Shown one piece after another: positions 33,678-44,660 of a DNA stretch of 64,000 nt; the first letter of the stretch is position 1; the number at the start of each line of letters is the position of its first letter. This stretch comes from Gordionus sp. m RMFG-2023 (taxonomy: Eukaryota; Nematomorpha; Gordioida; Chordodea; Parachordodidae). The stretch covers positions 15,564,846 through 15,628,845 of the forward strand of contig NC_088779.1 of assembly GCF_954871325.1 (NCBI RefSeq). Direction: 5' to 3'. The notes beneath the pieces were generated by a model. The model was not told the origin of the DNA. It saw nothing but the letters and a program-made list of their open reading frames with translations, and did no database searches. The translations under genes were made by a program, and so were the position numbers.

Positions 33678-35910
33678 CTAACTTTGTTTTGGCCTTCCTC
33701 TTTTACGTTTGCCCATCACTTCCAAACTCTCAACCTTATTTCCTATGTAGTTCATAGGCCTTCTCATTGTGTGCCCATACCACCTAAGTCTGTTTACCAT
33801 TAACTTAGTCTTAATGGGCACTACCTTTAAACTACTTAGTATTCTTGTACTGCGCACTTTATCCTTTCTTGTTACCCCAGCAATCATCCTCAGCATTCTC
33901 ATCTCCATAGTTTGTAGACTTCTCTCGTCTGATTCTTTGGTTGGCCATGTTTCCGAACTATATAGAATAGTTGGTTGTACTATGGAACTGTAAATTTTTC
34001 CCTTTAATTTTGTGTGGGATTCTTTTGTCAAATAGCACTCGAGATAATGATCTCCACTTTAACCACCCTTGATTAATTTTACTCTTTATCTCTTTTTCTA
34101 TTGTGCCGCTGTTTGTATAGTGGAGCCCAAATATTTGCAGCTTTCAATTGCCGATATCTGCCATTCATTTATATCAATACTCTCTGTTTCATCTCCTCCT
34201 ATCACCATATACTCCGTCTTTTCTCTATTTACTTTTAGTCCGTGCTTTTCTAGAATATTTATCCAACTCACTAATTTTTTCATTTCATCCTTGGATTCGG
34301 CAAGTATCACAATATCATATGCAAATATCATATTCCACGAGACTGTTTAAGGTATAGACTGTGCTAATACATCTATTACTGCAATGAAGGGAAGTGGGCT
34401 GGAGCTGACCCTTAATGAACTCCCTTGGCTATTGTGAAGCCTGCTGAAGTGCCGTGCTACGGACCATTGTTGTAAGGCCGATATACATTCCTGTATTATT
34501 CTTATATATTTTTCGGGAACCTTTTTGTGGGGTAGCGCCCACCAGATAAGTTTTCTTGGGATTCTATCGACCTTTTCTAAATCGAGAAAGACCATGTGTA
34601 GATTTTTGTTCTTTTCACTGTATTCTTCACTCACTTGCCTAATTGCGTGGATAGCATCAGTTGTTGATCTTCCAGGCATAAAGCCAAACTGAGTCTCACC
34701 TATTTCGATTATGTCTCTTAATCTTTTTTCTATAATTTTTTCGTATAGTTTTAGACAATAAAACATTAATTTTATGCCCCTGTAATTTTGACAATTGTGT
34801 GGATCCCCTTTATTTTTGAAGATAGGAACTAGATAGCTCTGCCTCCATTTTTGGGGAACATCTACATTTCCAAGTATTTTATTGTATAGATTTATGAGGA
34901 GATGTATTCCATCATCATTGGAATATCGTCTGGACCCCTAGTTTTGTTGTTTTTCATATGCTTGAGGCATGTGATTATTTCTTGTTCTGTTATAGGCTAT
35001 ACAAGGTTTTGACATGGGGAGTGTTCGTCTAGATGTAGTATGTGGGGATTAAAGTTGAGAAGCTCCTGAAAATATTCTTTCCATCTATTCATTATTTCTT
35101 TTTCCTTTATTATCAATTTCCCATCTTTATACTTGATTACTTTCGGAGCTCCGTTTATATCCCTAGAATTCTTTACTCGCTGATTGGCAAATCAGTATAT
35201 TTTATTTTGCCCTTCTTTGGTATGTAGTTCTTCATACATGTCATTGTATGCCATAGATTTGGCCCTAGCCACCGCCTTTGTAGCTAATCTCTTGGATTTT
35301 TTGTATCTTGTCTTGTCATCAGGGTTTTTGGATTTGTACCATTTTATAAAGGGCTTTTTTCTCCTGTATAGTGGTTTGTACCTCTTCATTCCACCACCAT
35401 AGATCTTTGTATGATTTGTTACCTCCCCTTGTCAAGCCTAGTGTCGATTTGACAGTGTCTATTAATCTGGATGAAAGGTCTGTCCACATTTTTTCACTGA
35501 CTTGTGAGGATGTTTGCATTGATTGCAAAGGCATCTGTCATTGTTTTTAATTTGCTCCTTTTGATGCATGGTTCCAGTTTTATCTTGTTTTGAGTGGATT
35601 TATTTGAGATGTGTAAATCCATGACTGTAGCTTATGTTGCGCGGCGATATCTTCTCCTGGGATGACTTTACAGTCTATTACATCTTTTGATCTTCTGCGA
35701 GAGATTAGCATGTAATCTATCTGTGTTTTCCTTGTACCACTTTCATATGTTATTAGATGACTGTCTTTTTTCCTATAGTAGGTGTTGGTTAAGGCAAGGT
35801 CGAAGGCTTGCGCAAACTTCAGTACATGCTCTCCTTCATCATTTCATTCTCCATATCCAAAACCACCATGATGCCTTTTGTAGCTATCTCTTGCTTTCCC
35901 CACATGCGCA
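33678..35910 (-). pseudogene. RTE reverse transcriptase part, broken
   Basis: Downstream of the endonuclease ORF the minus strand reads SYKDLWWWNEEVQTTIQEKK (35430), AKSMAYNDMYEELHTKEGQN (35200), ETQFGFMPGRSTTDAIHAIR (34690), HMVFLDLEKVDRIPRKLIWW (motif A, missing two residues after EK), MIFAYDIVILAES (motif C, where the family has FADD, so one catalytic Asp is gone), SCKYLGSTIQ and LRWYGHTMRRPMNYIGNKVE at the end. Frame changes lie near 35910, 35330, 35190, 34770, 34350 and 34090. Copy D (30361-30606) shares the last 80 residues. Confidence 0.8.
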
Positions 35911-35911
35911 T

Positions 35912-36466
35912 TTAAGTCTTTATGACTAGGTCATCCTTAGGGATTTCCATTACAGCTTCATCAAGGATACCTCTAAAGTTATCTTTCTCTTCTTCCTTAC
36001 AACCCGTTTGAGGAGCATATACTGAAAGGATGTGTAGTATTGATTGACCAATGCAGAGTTTTACCTTCATTAGTCTATCAGAGATCCTGTTGACTTCTAT
36101 TACCGAGGAGGTTAGATCTTGACTGAGGATGATGCCAACACCGTTCCTATTGCTAACAATTCCATTATAGTACAATTTATACCCATCTCCAATCATCAAA
36201 GTCTTCTGCCCCTTCCATTTCGTCTTTTGTATGCATGCTATATCAACTTTTCTCTTGTTCAACATTGATGCCAATTCTCTCGTCTTACCTAGCGTCCCAA
36301 TATTCAAACTTGCTAATCTTGTCTTATTTGCTTTGACCTTTACTTTACTTTTCACAGGATGGAGGTCTACACCCTGCCCGTCGCTTAGAGGGAACGCCCT
36401 AGCTTTCATATTCATATTTCCATTTGTTTCTTTCATTTTGTTTATTGGACAGGTATCCTTAGCCAT
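35912..36466 (-). pseudogene. RTE AP-endonuclease domain ORF
   Basis: A 184-residue frame from an ATG in good context. After a 45-residue lead it reads TRLASLNIGTLGKTRELASM, KVDIACIQKTKWKGQKTLM (catalytic E replaced: the family has QETKWKG and here it is QKTKWKG), RNGVGIILSQDL, NRISDRLMKVKL and LSVYAPQTGCKEEEKDNFRG. This is the AP-endonuclease domain that nicks the target site for priming. The frame breaks just where the GDLNAHVG-type block would follow; that block is readable in a neighbouring frame near 35900. Loss of the metal-binding Glu and the break make the copy inactive. Confidence 0.85.
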
Positions 36467-36571
36467 GGCTGTCCAGGCCTGTCCGTGACCGGGATGTCAT
36501 CTCTAAGCTCCGAAATTCATCTTACCATATGTCTTTACACATCAGTCATCGAAAAAACTTGAAAGTTTTTA

Positions 36572-36643
36572 TACTCCTTATCAGGATTGAACCTGCATCC
36601 TTCTGTTTCTAAGCTTATATCTAACCCATTAGGCCACCCCGGC
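36572..36643 (-). ncRNA. tRNA-Arg-like 5' terminus of the RTE LINE
   Basis: On the minus strand it begins GCCGGGGTGGCCTAATGG, which contains an A box (TGGCCTAATGGGTTAG, 36621-36636). It carries a B box GGTTCAATCC (36584-36593) at tRNA-like spacing. GTGGCCTAATGG is also a hallmark of arginine tRNAs. The 3' acceptor strand does not pair with the 5' one, so it is not a working tRNA gene; it looks like a Pol III promoter or a SINE-type head. It ends exactly at the LINE target duplication. Confidence 0.65.
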
Positions 36644-36681
36644 GATTTTCAAAGTACTATTTATATACATGCATTTTTTTT

Positions 36682-39085
36682 AAATAGCGATTATCCTAAA
36701 TAAATCCTTTAAACAAGAATATGCACTCAACCCACATCACAGGGATCAACAGCACCACAATGACATGCATAACTCTTTGAATTTTCTTTGTTATGCCGAC
36801 GACGTGTGTATTAGTGAAGGTCACGGTCCGGTCTTTGGTCCGGACTGGACCAATACCCTCGGACCGGACCGGACCACGGTCCTTAAGAAAAAGATCAATC
36901 CAGACCGTGGTCCTAAATAAAAAGACCGGTTCTGGACCGGTCTTTTTATTTGTTTAAAAAACATATTTTTTTAACCTAATTTGATTTGTTTTATCATTTT
37001 ATTAAATATAAGAGTATTATAGAAACAATAAAATTTATCCAATGGTATTGAAGAAAATGATTTTGTGCTTGTAGAGGGCATATAAAAATTAAGAGTAGAT
37101 CGTGTTTTTTGAGATATTTTCATTTTCATCATTAGAAATATATATTTTATGTTTTATCAGATGTCTGCTTAAGGTACCTAATTATTTTATTAAGAATAAG
37201 GTTAAGTAATTTTTACAATAAATTATAGAGTTTCTTTAAAAAAAATAGAACTAGATAATAACTAAAATATTTTAATAATATTATTGCTTATTTTGATTAA
37301 TTTATTGCTTAAAAAATTATAAACAATTATTTTGTTACTAGGTGCTGACGATACATTAAATTTAGTACTGCAATGAACACATACTTCTATGTTTTTATTG
37401 AGAGATAAGTAAAATGTTTCTTGGACAAACTTATGGTTTTCATATTGTAAAATAAAAATTAACAAAATCTAAAATGACTCCTCTAGAAAAATATTATAAA
37501 ATAAAATATACAAAAAAATTATATTAATTGTATAGTAAAGCAAACTTAAACAATAATAAAAGACCGGTCCGGACCGCGGTCTGAACCGTAAAAAATAAAA
37601 AGACCTGTCCGGACTACGGTCCTCAAGAAAAAGATCGGTCCAACAATAGGTCCGGTCCGATCCCGGTCTAAGACCGATAGGACCGGACCGTTGACCTTCA
37701 CTAGTGTGTATATTAGCTAACTCAGAATACAAGATAAGAAATATTTTATCATTATTTGTCAACAACTGTTATGAATATGGATTAAGAGTTAACTACACAA
37801 AAACCAAGCTTATCACCTCAAATACATATGCGAGTAACTTAAACCCCTTTAACTTTGAGGGTAATACGATAGAATTAGTGTCAGATTTCAAATACCTAGG
37901 AACCAAGATAACATCATTAGGCTTCACAATATTAGATACGAAATCGAGAACTAATAATGCTAGACTCCGGTATCATCAACTGTCGAAATTATGGTCATCC
38001 AACCAAATATCAAATAATTTAAAAATAAGACTCTTCAAGTCCCTAATTGTACCCATTCTTACCTATGGGCTGGAGACTTGGCAAGACACTAAAAGCAACA
38101 TCAACGCAACTCAAACATTTATAAACAAATGCCTAAGAAGAATCACCTAGACATATTACCCATACAACACCTCAGCTCATCGACTCATTCCCTTGAGGAG
38201 ATTAGAGTTACTAGGCCATAGCTTAAGACACTCGCAGGAAAATATGATATTTTCGTCCATGAAATGGTCCCCTGACGGTAGGAAGAAAAATACCCCTAAA
38301 TACTATTGGTTGGCGAAATGTTTGATGGATATGGACCTGTTCAACCTCTCGTTTGCAGATTTCATGACACTCAGAAAAAACAAGAAACACCTAAAAGAAC
38401 ATCTAAAATACTTGCTAAAATATGGCCTAAATTAAAATAGGAACCGTTCTCTTCTTTTTCTTTTCTTGCAATGGCTAGAACAAAACATGTTTTAATGATG
38501 ATAATAATCTGGACAACACAACTTTCCTATGAACCCACGACTTTTTCTTCTGGACACACGATATCGGCGACAATAAAGACAATATCTACAACAACAACAA
38601 ATAGAATAATGGATAATGATAACGAACACTGGTTATGATAATAATGCAATAACACCGACGAACCCAAATATCATTTGCACAGCGCGAACAAGGTCTACAG
38701 GACACGCGATATCGACACACCGAACAACAAACAAGGAAGGGACTCATCATGCAAACTTAACTTAAACTCTCAATACTCACCAAGATATAAGGGTTTTTTT
38801 TTGTTGCCTCACTAAATAACCATATCAGGATTCAGGTACATTATTACATGACATTATATTTCTTAACACTATTCTGCCGGTAACGGAACTAATACATCAC
38901 CACTTTCGTACTTCTCCCTTCTTTTGCTAGCTGGCTACATAGTGATACCGTCCACCATAATAAAGGGTAGACATCATGTATGGGATCTATATACTAGTGA
39001 AAATACATGATGCACGCGTCATCTCCTGGTGGTGATGAAATTGCACTTCGTGCAATTTCTGGCCTGGTAATGAATGAATGAATTT
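36682..39085 (+). mobile_element. LINE copy C, 5' truncated, split by a small hAT
   Basis: It matches copy A from the segment TATCCTAAATAAATCC (11639 in A) through the 3' untranslated region, and continues to a hairpin-forming GAAATTGCACTTCGTGCAAT and a short TGAATGAATGAA tail, the probable true 3' end. Coding pieces: motif C region interrupted at 36811, NSEYKIRNILSLFVNNC onward (37704-38150), then RRLELLGHSLRHSQENMIF (38193-38435). Copies A and C are closely similar, so they are not ancient. Confidence 0.85.
36812..37703. mobile_element. 892-bp non-autonomous hAT inside LINE copy C
   Basis: Inverted ends TAGTGAAGGTCACGGTCCGG and, reversed, TAGTGAAGGTCAACGGTCCG. Perfect 8-bp target duplication GTGTGTAT (36804-36811 and 37704-37711). 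Alignment with copy A shows exactly this segment is extra. GGTCCGG/CCGGACC motifs crowd both ends (36825-36945 and 37560-37690). Two short minus-strand frames inside (37262-37465 and 37469-37765) show no transposase motif. Confidence 0.9.
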
Positions 39086-39544
39086 TTATTTTATAAATTA
39101 AATAGTAAATACAATATATTATATTCTCAAAATATTTTCCATTTTTATAAATTAAATACTAGTTTTATTTTTTTTAAATGCAATATAAATATAGTATATT
39201 CTCAAAATATTATTATACTTCCATTTTTATGAATATTAGTTTTATTTTTATAAATGCAATATAAAATATAGTATATGCTCAAAATATCAAATTTTATAAA
39301 TATCAGTTTTATAATTTTTTATAAATAATTTAATATTTTTAAAATATTAGCTTTTTACCATGTATTTTTTAAATACAAATTAAAATTATCACAAATACAA
39401 TCTTTTATATTCAAAAATATTATTTGCACAAATTTTTTATAGTATCAATTTGTAATTAAATATCTGAATAAAATATGTAATATACTTATTAAATGATAAT
39501 ATTCGCTGAAAAATATGGTAAAATATCTCATAGGTGAATTTTTG
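39086..39544. other. AT-rich interior of the 9.2-kb hAT
   Basis: Contains a loose repeat of about 70 bp around ATATTCTCAAAATATT (39120-39290). No gene. Confidence 0.45.
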
Positions 39545-39564
39545 TATATACCAGGTCGAATATA

Positions 39565-39745
39565 ATTTTAAAAAATTCCGAGCCGGGCCTGAAAAATTTT
39601 TTTTAAAAAAATCCGGGCCGGGCCAAAAAATTTTAAACCCGGGCCGGGCCTAAAATTTTAAATCCAGGCCGAGCTGGGCCGTGCCGTAAAATTTTTTTTT
39701 TAAAAATATCTGAGCCGGGCCTAAAATTTTTAAAACCGGGCCGTG
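39565..39745. promoter_or_regulatory. Right subterminal GC-rich repeats of the 9.2-kb hAT
   Basis: Six or more GGGCCGGGCC-like units separated by A/T runs, mirroring those at 30617-30745. Likely transposase binding sites by analogy with other hAT elements. Confidence 0.6.
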
Positions 39746-39770
39746 CAAATGGTGACTCTGCAGGTCTCTG

Positions 39771-39848
39771 GTAATAATAACATAAGTGGAGAGAGATATT
39801 GAAGGAGCTTACTACCAGAAAAGTTGAAAGCTAAAGGAGGAAAAAAAA
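39771..39848 (+). mobile_element. RTE-type LINE copy D, 3' untranslated end (right part)
   Basis: CATAAGTGGAGAGAGATATT and GAAGGAGCTTACTACC match the reverse complement of copy E at about 33570-33640, ending in an A-rich tail. It is continuous with 30361-30606 once the hAT is removed. Confidence 0.85.
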
Positions 39849-39950
39849 TTTCTTTCTCACCCACTTAAATGAGATAACTCAAGTCTTATAACACATTTGG
39901 AATAATATTTAACAAATATTGAGTGGGGGGGGGGGGGATTATGTGAGCGC

Positions 39951-40712
39951 TAGAGGTTTGTAAATGGTAAAATTTTAAGGTCCAGCCCGGTTGGGATTAG
40001 TTTTTGCCCATCCCAGCTTAATTTGTAACCGGACCGGTAATAATTTTTAAAAAGTGTCGCGACCTGTTCCGGTTTTTTAAAATCCAGACCCGGTCTGACT
40101 CATTTTTTAAATGAAGGGTCTAACTAGAAATATAATATAGTTGAACATCAAAATAAACAATATTTATAATATTGGGGAGTGGTTGAATTAAAAACGTGAT
40201 ACTTTATATGTTATTACATCTACCAAGTATCCGAATTCATCAATAAGCCTAATATATTATATAATATGTCCTATTTAGGTCAATAATTGTTTAATGTTGA
40301 TTTAGTGGCATGAGTTTACTTTTTAAAAAAAATTTAAAAAAAGGGAAAAATTAATTTTAGAAATTAACTTTTTATATGTATTTTTTTGAAAAAATTTAAA
40401 TTTCAGGATTCTTAAAATTTTTCACTTAGTCCCTGCGATCACTCTAGTGGCGCTACTGTGTAGAATATATCGTCATCCTTGTTAAAATAGGGTTCAATTT
40501 TTCATCATGCCCGCGTTTAGCATTCTCCCGACCTCATCTTTTTCTGACTTTACTCTGCCCTGGCTTTTCACCCATATGAAGAAAATAAATAATATTTTAT
40601 TTTCGGATATATATATATATCTACTAATTCTTTTTCCCAGCCCAGCCCAAATAAAAATATTCAGACGTTACCCGGTTCGGCCCATCCGCGTATAGGGTCT
40701 TTGCAGATCTTA
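39951..40712. mobile_element. Probable non-autonomous hAT related to the 9.2-kb family
   Basis: Left end TAGAGGTTTGTAAATGGTAA, followed by CCAGCCCGG and GGACCGG motifs. The right end, reversed, begins TAAGATCTGCAAAGACCC after CCCAGCCCAGCCC motifs. The flanks GTGAGCGC and GTGTGCAT agree at only five of eight bases, so the boundaries are tentative. No gene inside; the frame at 40507-40695 has no domain. Confidence 0.4.
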
Positions 40713-41699
40713 GTGTGCATAGTCTTCAACATTTATCCAGTTATATGAAAAGTTGTAGAAAAATACACCCTACGTTACCTTTCGATAATATTTCGTAAAA
40801 ACCTATAAAATTATATACAATGACCTTGGATTGTTATAGAAAAACTCATAAAAACCCAGACCAAAATGGCCTAATTTATTTTTTTTATAGATTTTAAAAA
40901 ATGTGGAGTGTTTAAAAATCCCACCTAACCTCTCAAGGGTTAAGGTAGGTAATATTTATTTTATGCAAATTTTTAATTAAATCACCAAATTTAAGAATTG
41001 CTAATTTTGTTGTTCTGATGTAGCAACCATTTTTGAGACCTATTTAAAAAAAATTTTGGAGACGATAGAAATTGACCTTTATTATTTTGACCTCGCCTTT
41101 AATAATAATACAATATCCCATGCTTATCTACAAATTTTGTTAAATTTGGGATTTTTAAGTTATTAATGAATTATCGATTTTTTGTTTTCCTATTATTTTG
41201 GTAATGACTCATTTGTATTGTATTAACTGTAATAAGGGAGGGAGTAAATATTTGCGGTTTTAATAAATAGAAAATGAAAAAGATTTAAATAACCATAATC
41301 TTATATTAAAAGTAATAAAAATGACAATTCTTAAATATAACTTTGGTAATTCAAATTTCGAATTAAAATTATATTTTTAAAATGTATATACATATAGTAA
41401 ACTTTTTTAGAAGATAAGTTGTTTGAATGCGAAGATGCCGTAATGCTTGCAATAGGGATTGTATCGGGTATATCTTGGTCTTACATAAAAAATTATATTA
41501 TATTGATAAAAAATGAAAAATTAATGAATATCTATTAATTTTATAAAATTTTAAAATAAAATTGCGCAATGTTTATTTATTAACAGCTGTTTATATAAGG
41601 GCTGACTTTATAATGATCTAATATTTAAATCAATTTTTCTGTTTTCAAAAAATATTTTCTTCAGACAATACAAATAATGAGAAACGTAAAGGTTTTAGT
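40713..41699. other. AT-rich sequence, no gene
   Basis: No recognisable feature. Confidence 0.4.
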
Positions 41700-41850
41700 T
41701 TCACTAATGGGTCTGCACATGAAATTTTAAGCCCGTCCAGGATTTTATTTAAAATATCCATTTTCCAGCTCGTCCTAAATTTTCTCAGGATTTTATTTTC
41801 AAAGATGGTCTGGCATTTATTTTTGCCAGCCCTGTTATTTTAATAATTTA
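41700..41850. repeat. hAT-end-like GC-rich patch
   Basis: GGGTCTGCACATGAAATTTT followed by AAGCCCGTCCAGG and TTTTGCCAGCCC. This is the order seen at the ends of the CAGAGACCTGC hAT family, but no partner end or duplication was found. Confidence 0.35.
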
Positions 41851-42339
41851 ATACCCAGCTCTATTTTGTTATTTGTAATTAATTTGAATTGATTGGTATA
41901 ATTTATTTAAATTTTTTTAAAATTGTCATATTTGAGGAACAAATTGTTTAACAGATTTTCTTTAAAGGATCTATCCCAGAGCTCCGTGAATCCGCGAACA
42001 CTGACGTAATTTGAGTGGTAAACCTTGAGGGTAAGTTGCCTCAGCCTGACCCAGGTGTATTTTTATTATTTTTGTGTTTAGTACAATGAGATTTATTATT
42101 TTCCGAAACTTCTTCCATTTCTATATTTTATTTGGATATTATATTTTCATATATCCTAGCTTACGAAATAATTTATTACCATATTTCTCGATTGCGGACT
42201 TTAACTAATTCGGCTATTATGTCTAGAAATTCCTTGATACTTTTGTTACCATTATTAATAAGCCAAAATTTATTTGGGTGAAAATATTACATATCGCTAA
42301 TAAAGTTTTATATTAAAAAACCACAATAAAACTTAAAGA

Positions 42340-42790
42340 ACCATAGGATTATTAAGTCTTTCTTCTCATAATTATTTGGATGTGCGCTTAATTCTATGAC
42401 ATGATAATACACGTAACGTGTAATTTTAATGGTATATTCTTGGCTTTTATTTCAATTACAATATAAAGAGATAGCTAATTTGGAACAGTATAGCATTAGT
42501 GTTCTTTGATTGAAAATGCGCTTAAAAATTGAAATTTCTATAAAAAGCTATTAATAAAGTTTTCAATAAATGATTGTGAGCCTTGGAAGTAGTTATAACT
42601 TCAAAGGATTCTCAATCTCCAATACATTTTAAGAAGCTTATTGTAATAGGTGACAAACAATTTCCTTCATATATCCATGTGATTGCTTTTTCTAGAGCCC
42701 AACATCTTGCCTTACCGATTTTTTGTCATCATTTAAAACTTGCCTACATAATTAGTTACTTCCAGGCATTTAGTTGATAAAATTCTCCAA
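42340..42790 (-). pseudogene. ZMYM1-like hAT transposase fragment
   Basis: The minus strand reads RCWALEKAITWIYEGNCLSP followed by ITISFLKCIGD and ESFEVITTSKAHNHLL. It aligns with the transposase relic at 52640-54815 (RRWARSKAIRWIYCKESLLP, ITIIALQFIID), both representing the TRWSAR block that follows the core of this hAT group. Only this middle portion is present. Confidence 0.6.
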
Positions 42791-43579
42791 AAAAAACAAG
42801 TCTATAAAGGAATTCAAATAAAGGCGTTTCCAGATTATTAGAAATCATATATATTCATGGTATGAGTATTACATATATATATTGTTAGGAACACATTGTT
42901 TTATTTAATTTTTTTTGGAAGTTACTAACAATGCTCAAATTACAAGTAAAAATATACATACATTTTTTAAAATTAATTTATCTTAAATTTCATTTGTTTA
43001 ACCCTATAAAAAGGTAATTAGCATGATTTCACTGAAGTATGTTTCAGCGAAAATAAAATGCATTTTTTTAATCAATTTTTTGTGGCATCGTGGGAACATT
43101 GTCACTTTCACATATGGTTAGTCCGCTATTGCACCCACTCATTAGCGTCACTAGGGGCCTCGGAACCCCCTGAAAAATTTGAGGAATCCCTTGAAATTCT
43201 TTTTTTAAAAAAAAGATATTAAAATATTTCCTAAAACAAATTTCCGTTTTTATGAGCAACCGAGATTGTAACAGCTAATGACGCCGCGGCACCCTCTAGA
43301 TAATAGCTATGCATGCACCCGTCCTTGCAATGCTTTTAAATGTCTTATGTACCAATTGGATTGAGAAGAGATGAGCATTAAAATTTTAATTTTTAGGGTT
43401 ATGAAGCAGTAAACCCTCGTTAAAGTTAAAAGAGGACACGGAATATAGTTAACTATAGTCGAAAGTTTATTAACTATTTAATTAATTCAAGACTCATTAG
43501 AAGATTTTTTCTGTAGCTTTAATTTCTTTTAAAATAAATTTTAGGCGATTTTTAAAATAAATATATTATATAAGAATTG
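42791..43579. other. AT-rich region with a hAT-end fragment
   Basis: At 43141, TTAGCGTCACTAGGGGCCTC with CCCCCTGAAAAATTTGAGGA repeats the start of the element at 27768. AATGACGCCGCGGC at 43277 may be its opposite end, giving a very short copy. Otherwise AT-rich. Confidence 0.4.
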
Positions 43580-44215
43580 GCAAGTCTGTCGATTGACTTG
43601 CCAAACTCAGTCAATTGACCAGAGGAGCATTTAACCTGGTCAAATACTCTACAAAATCTGTAAAAAATTTGTTTGAAAAAAGAAAAACGATTATATGTGA
43701 TCACAATTTTGCTTATTTATTGGGTCCCCAGTATGGAATATAATACAAGAAGTAGTCGTTTTACTAGATGGTGATGCTCATATCATAAATTTCAGAAATA
43801 AAAGCGGAATTTTTAAAAGTAAATTATGTGGAAAGCAGTAACTTTCATAAGAAACAATCAGATTCTGGCCTCAAGTTAGTGGATACTAACAATTACCATT
43901 TCTACTTCTTCTTCAGGTGAAATTGGTCTATATTTGAGTTAATGTTCCTACTAAAACAAAAGTTTGAAGATCTCGACAACACGATAATTGATTAAAAAAT
44001 ATTAAAGAAAATGATAATATTGAACAAGACTGCCATGCGAAACTTTAGTTACTGAATGACAATGAATTGATATAATATTATAAAATTAATATTATAGATT
44101 TATTTTACTATTATTATTATATACAAAAAACATTTATTTGAATTAAACCATATTTGAGTGGACAAATATCGGTCAATTGACCGAATGGTATGACCGGTTA
44201 AATACACAATCTTAT
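43580..44215. repeat. Segment bordered by GTCAATTGACC palindrome repeats
   Basis: CAGTCAATTGACCAGAGG with CATTTAACCTGGTC (43605-43645) and GGTCAATTGACCGAATGG with TATGACCGGTTAAATAC (44172-44210) border about 560 bp of AT-rich sequence. The two borders share motifs in both orientations, as transposon ends can, but no target duplication was recognised. Confidence 0.35.
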
Positions 44216-44419
44216 ATATAATTAACAAATATTATAATATAAAAATGAGCATCAAAATATTTTTTTTTTAAAAAAATACTAATAACAAAAACACAATTTA
44301 AAAAAATGTTATAACAATTGAAAATATTTATGTTGAACCAATAGAGTTCAATGTTCCATGAATGGAGTTTGAATAGATATCCCACGCATAAATCCTTCTT
44401 TAGGATCACTTATAATTAA

Positions 44420-44660
44420 GTAATTTTTACTCAATTAGTTGAATTTGAAGAGCTTGTGGCCCAAATTAAAAGAGATGTTTAAATAATTGATCTTTTGGTT
44501 TCACTATTTTCAGCCATAGGAAGGGATGAGAGAATGATTTGAAAAGCCTTGTTTTCAAGGTAAGAAATCATGCCGTCGGGTCTGGTAACGTTATTGTGGT
44601 TAAGATCGGAGGGTTCAAATGTGGATGGAATTTTATCACAAAATTTAGTTAAAAATAGTG
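44420..44660 (-). pseudogene. Fragment of the restriction-like-endonuclease LINE family
   Basis: The minus strand reads KIPSTFEPSDLNHNNVTRPD followed by GMISYLENKAFQIILSS, matching the nuclease region GKRPDGMSLTPW of the copy at 24560-27195. Only about 80 residues are present and the WD block has decayed. Confidence 0.5.

Larger units (their letters stand above)
33556..36644 (-). mobile_element. Full-length RTE-type LINE (copy E) with a tRNA-like 5' end
   Basis: About 3.1 kb on the minus strand. The A-rich 3' tail is at 33556-33585. The flanks ATTTTCAAAATTCTATTTAT (33536-33555) and ATTTTCAAAGTACTATTTAT (36645-36664) form a 20-bp target duplication with two mismatches. The 5' end, directly at the duplication, is tRNA-like (36572-36643). 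Then come a leader, an ATG at 36466, an AP-type endonuclease and a reverse transcriptase. Length and order fit the RTE clade. Copy D, the LINE into which the surrounding hAT inserted, is the same family. Confidence 0.85.
30607..39770 (+). mobile_element. 9.2-kb hAT transposon with nested insertions
   Basis: Ends CAGAGACCTG (30607) and CAGGTCTCTG (to 39770) are perfect 10-bp inverted repeats. The flanks GTATGAAT (30599-30606) and GTAATAAT (39771-39778) correspond to the single GTATGAAT seen in the uninterrupted LINE copy E, so they are an 8-bp target duplication with two later changes. Inside: GC-rich subterminal repeats at both ends, a tandem array (30900-31641), a broken plus-strand transposase (31697-33290), an RTE LINE (33556-36644), LINE copy C (36682-39085) and a small hAT (36812-37703). 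Stripped of insertions the element would be about 3.7 kb, a normal hAT size. Confidence 0.85.

Noticed and set aside
33594-36488. Several plus-strand ORFs across this interval (for example 35042-35402 and 36231-36488).
   Set aside because: They lie opposite the minus-strand RTE reading frames and have no motif of their own, so they are shadow frames.
36572-36643. A working tRNA-Arg gene.
   Set aside because: The 5' and 3' acceptor strands do not pair and no proper anticodon stem-loop could be drawn. It is kept only as a tRNA-like LINE or SINE head.
27768-40463. A possible 12.7-kb hAT: CAGTAGCGTCACTAG at 27768 and its near complement CTAGTGGCGCTACTG ending at 40463.
   Set aside because: The 8-bp flanks (ATGTGTGA and TGTAGAAT) do not match, and the sequences inside the ends are unlike each other. 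The left end instead matches the right end of 59452-61348.
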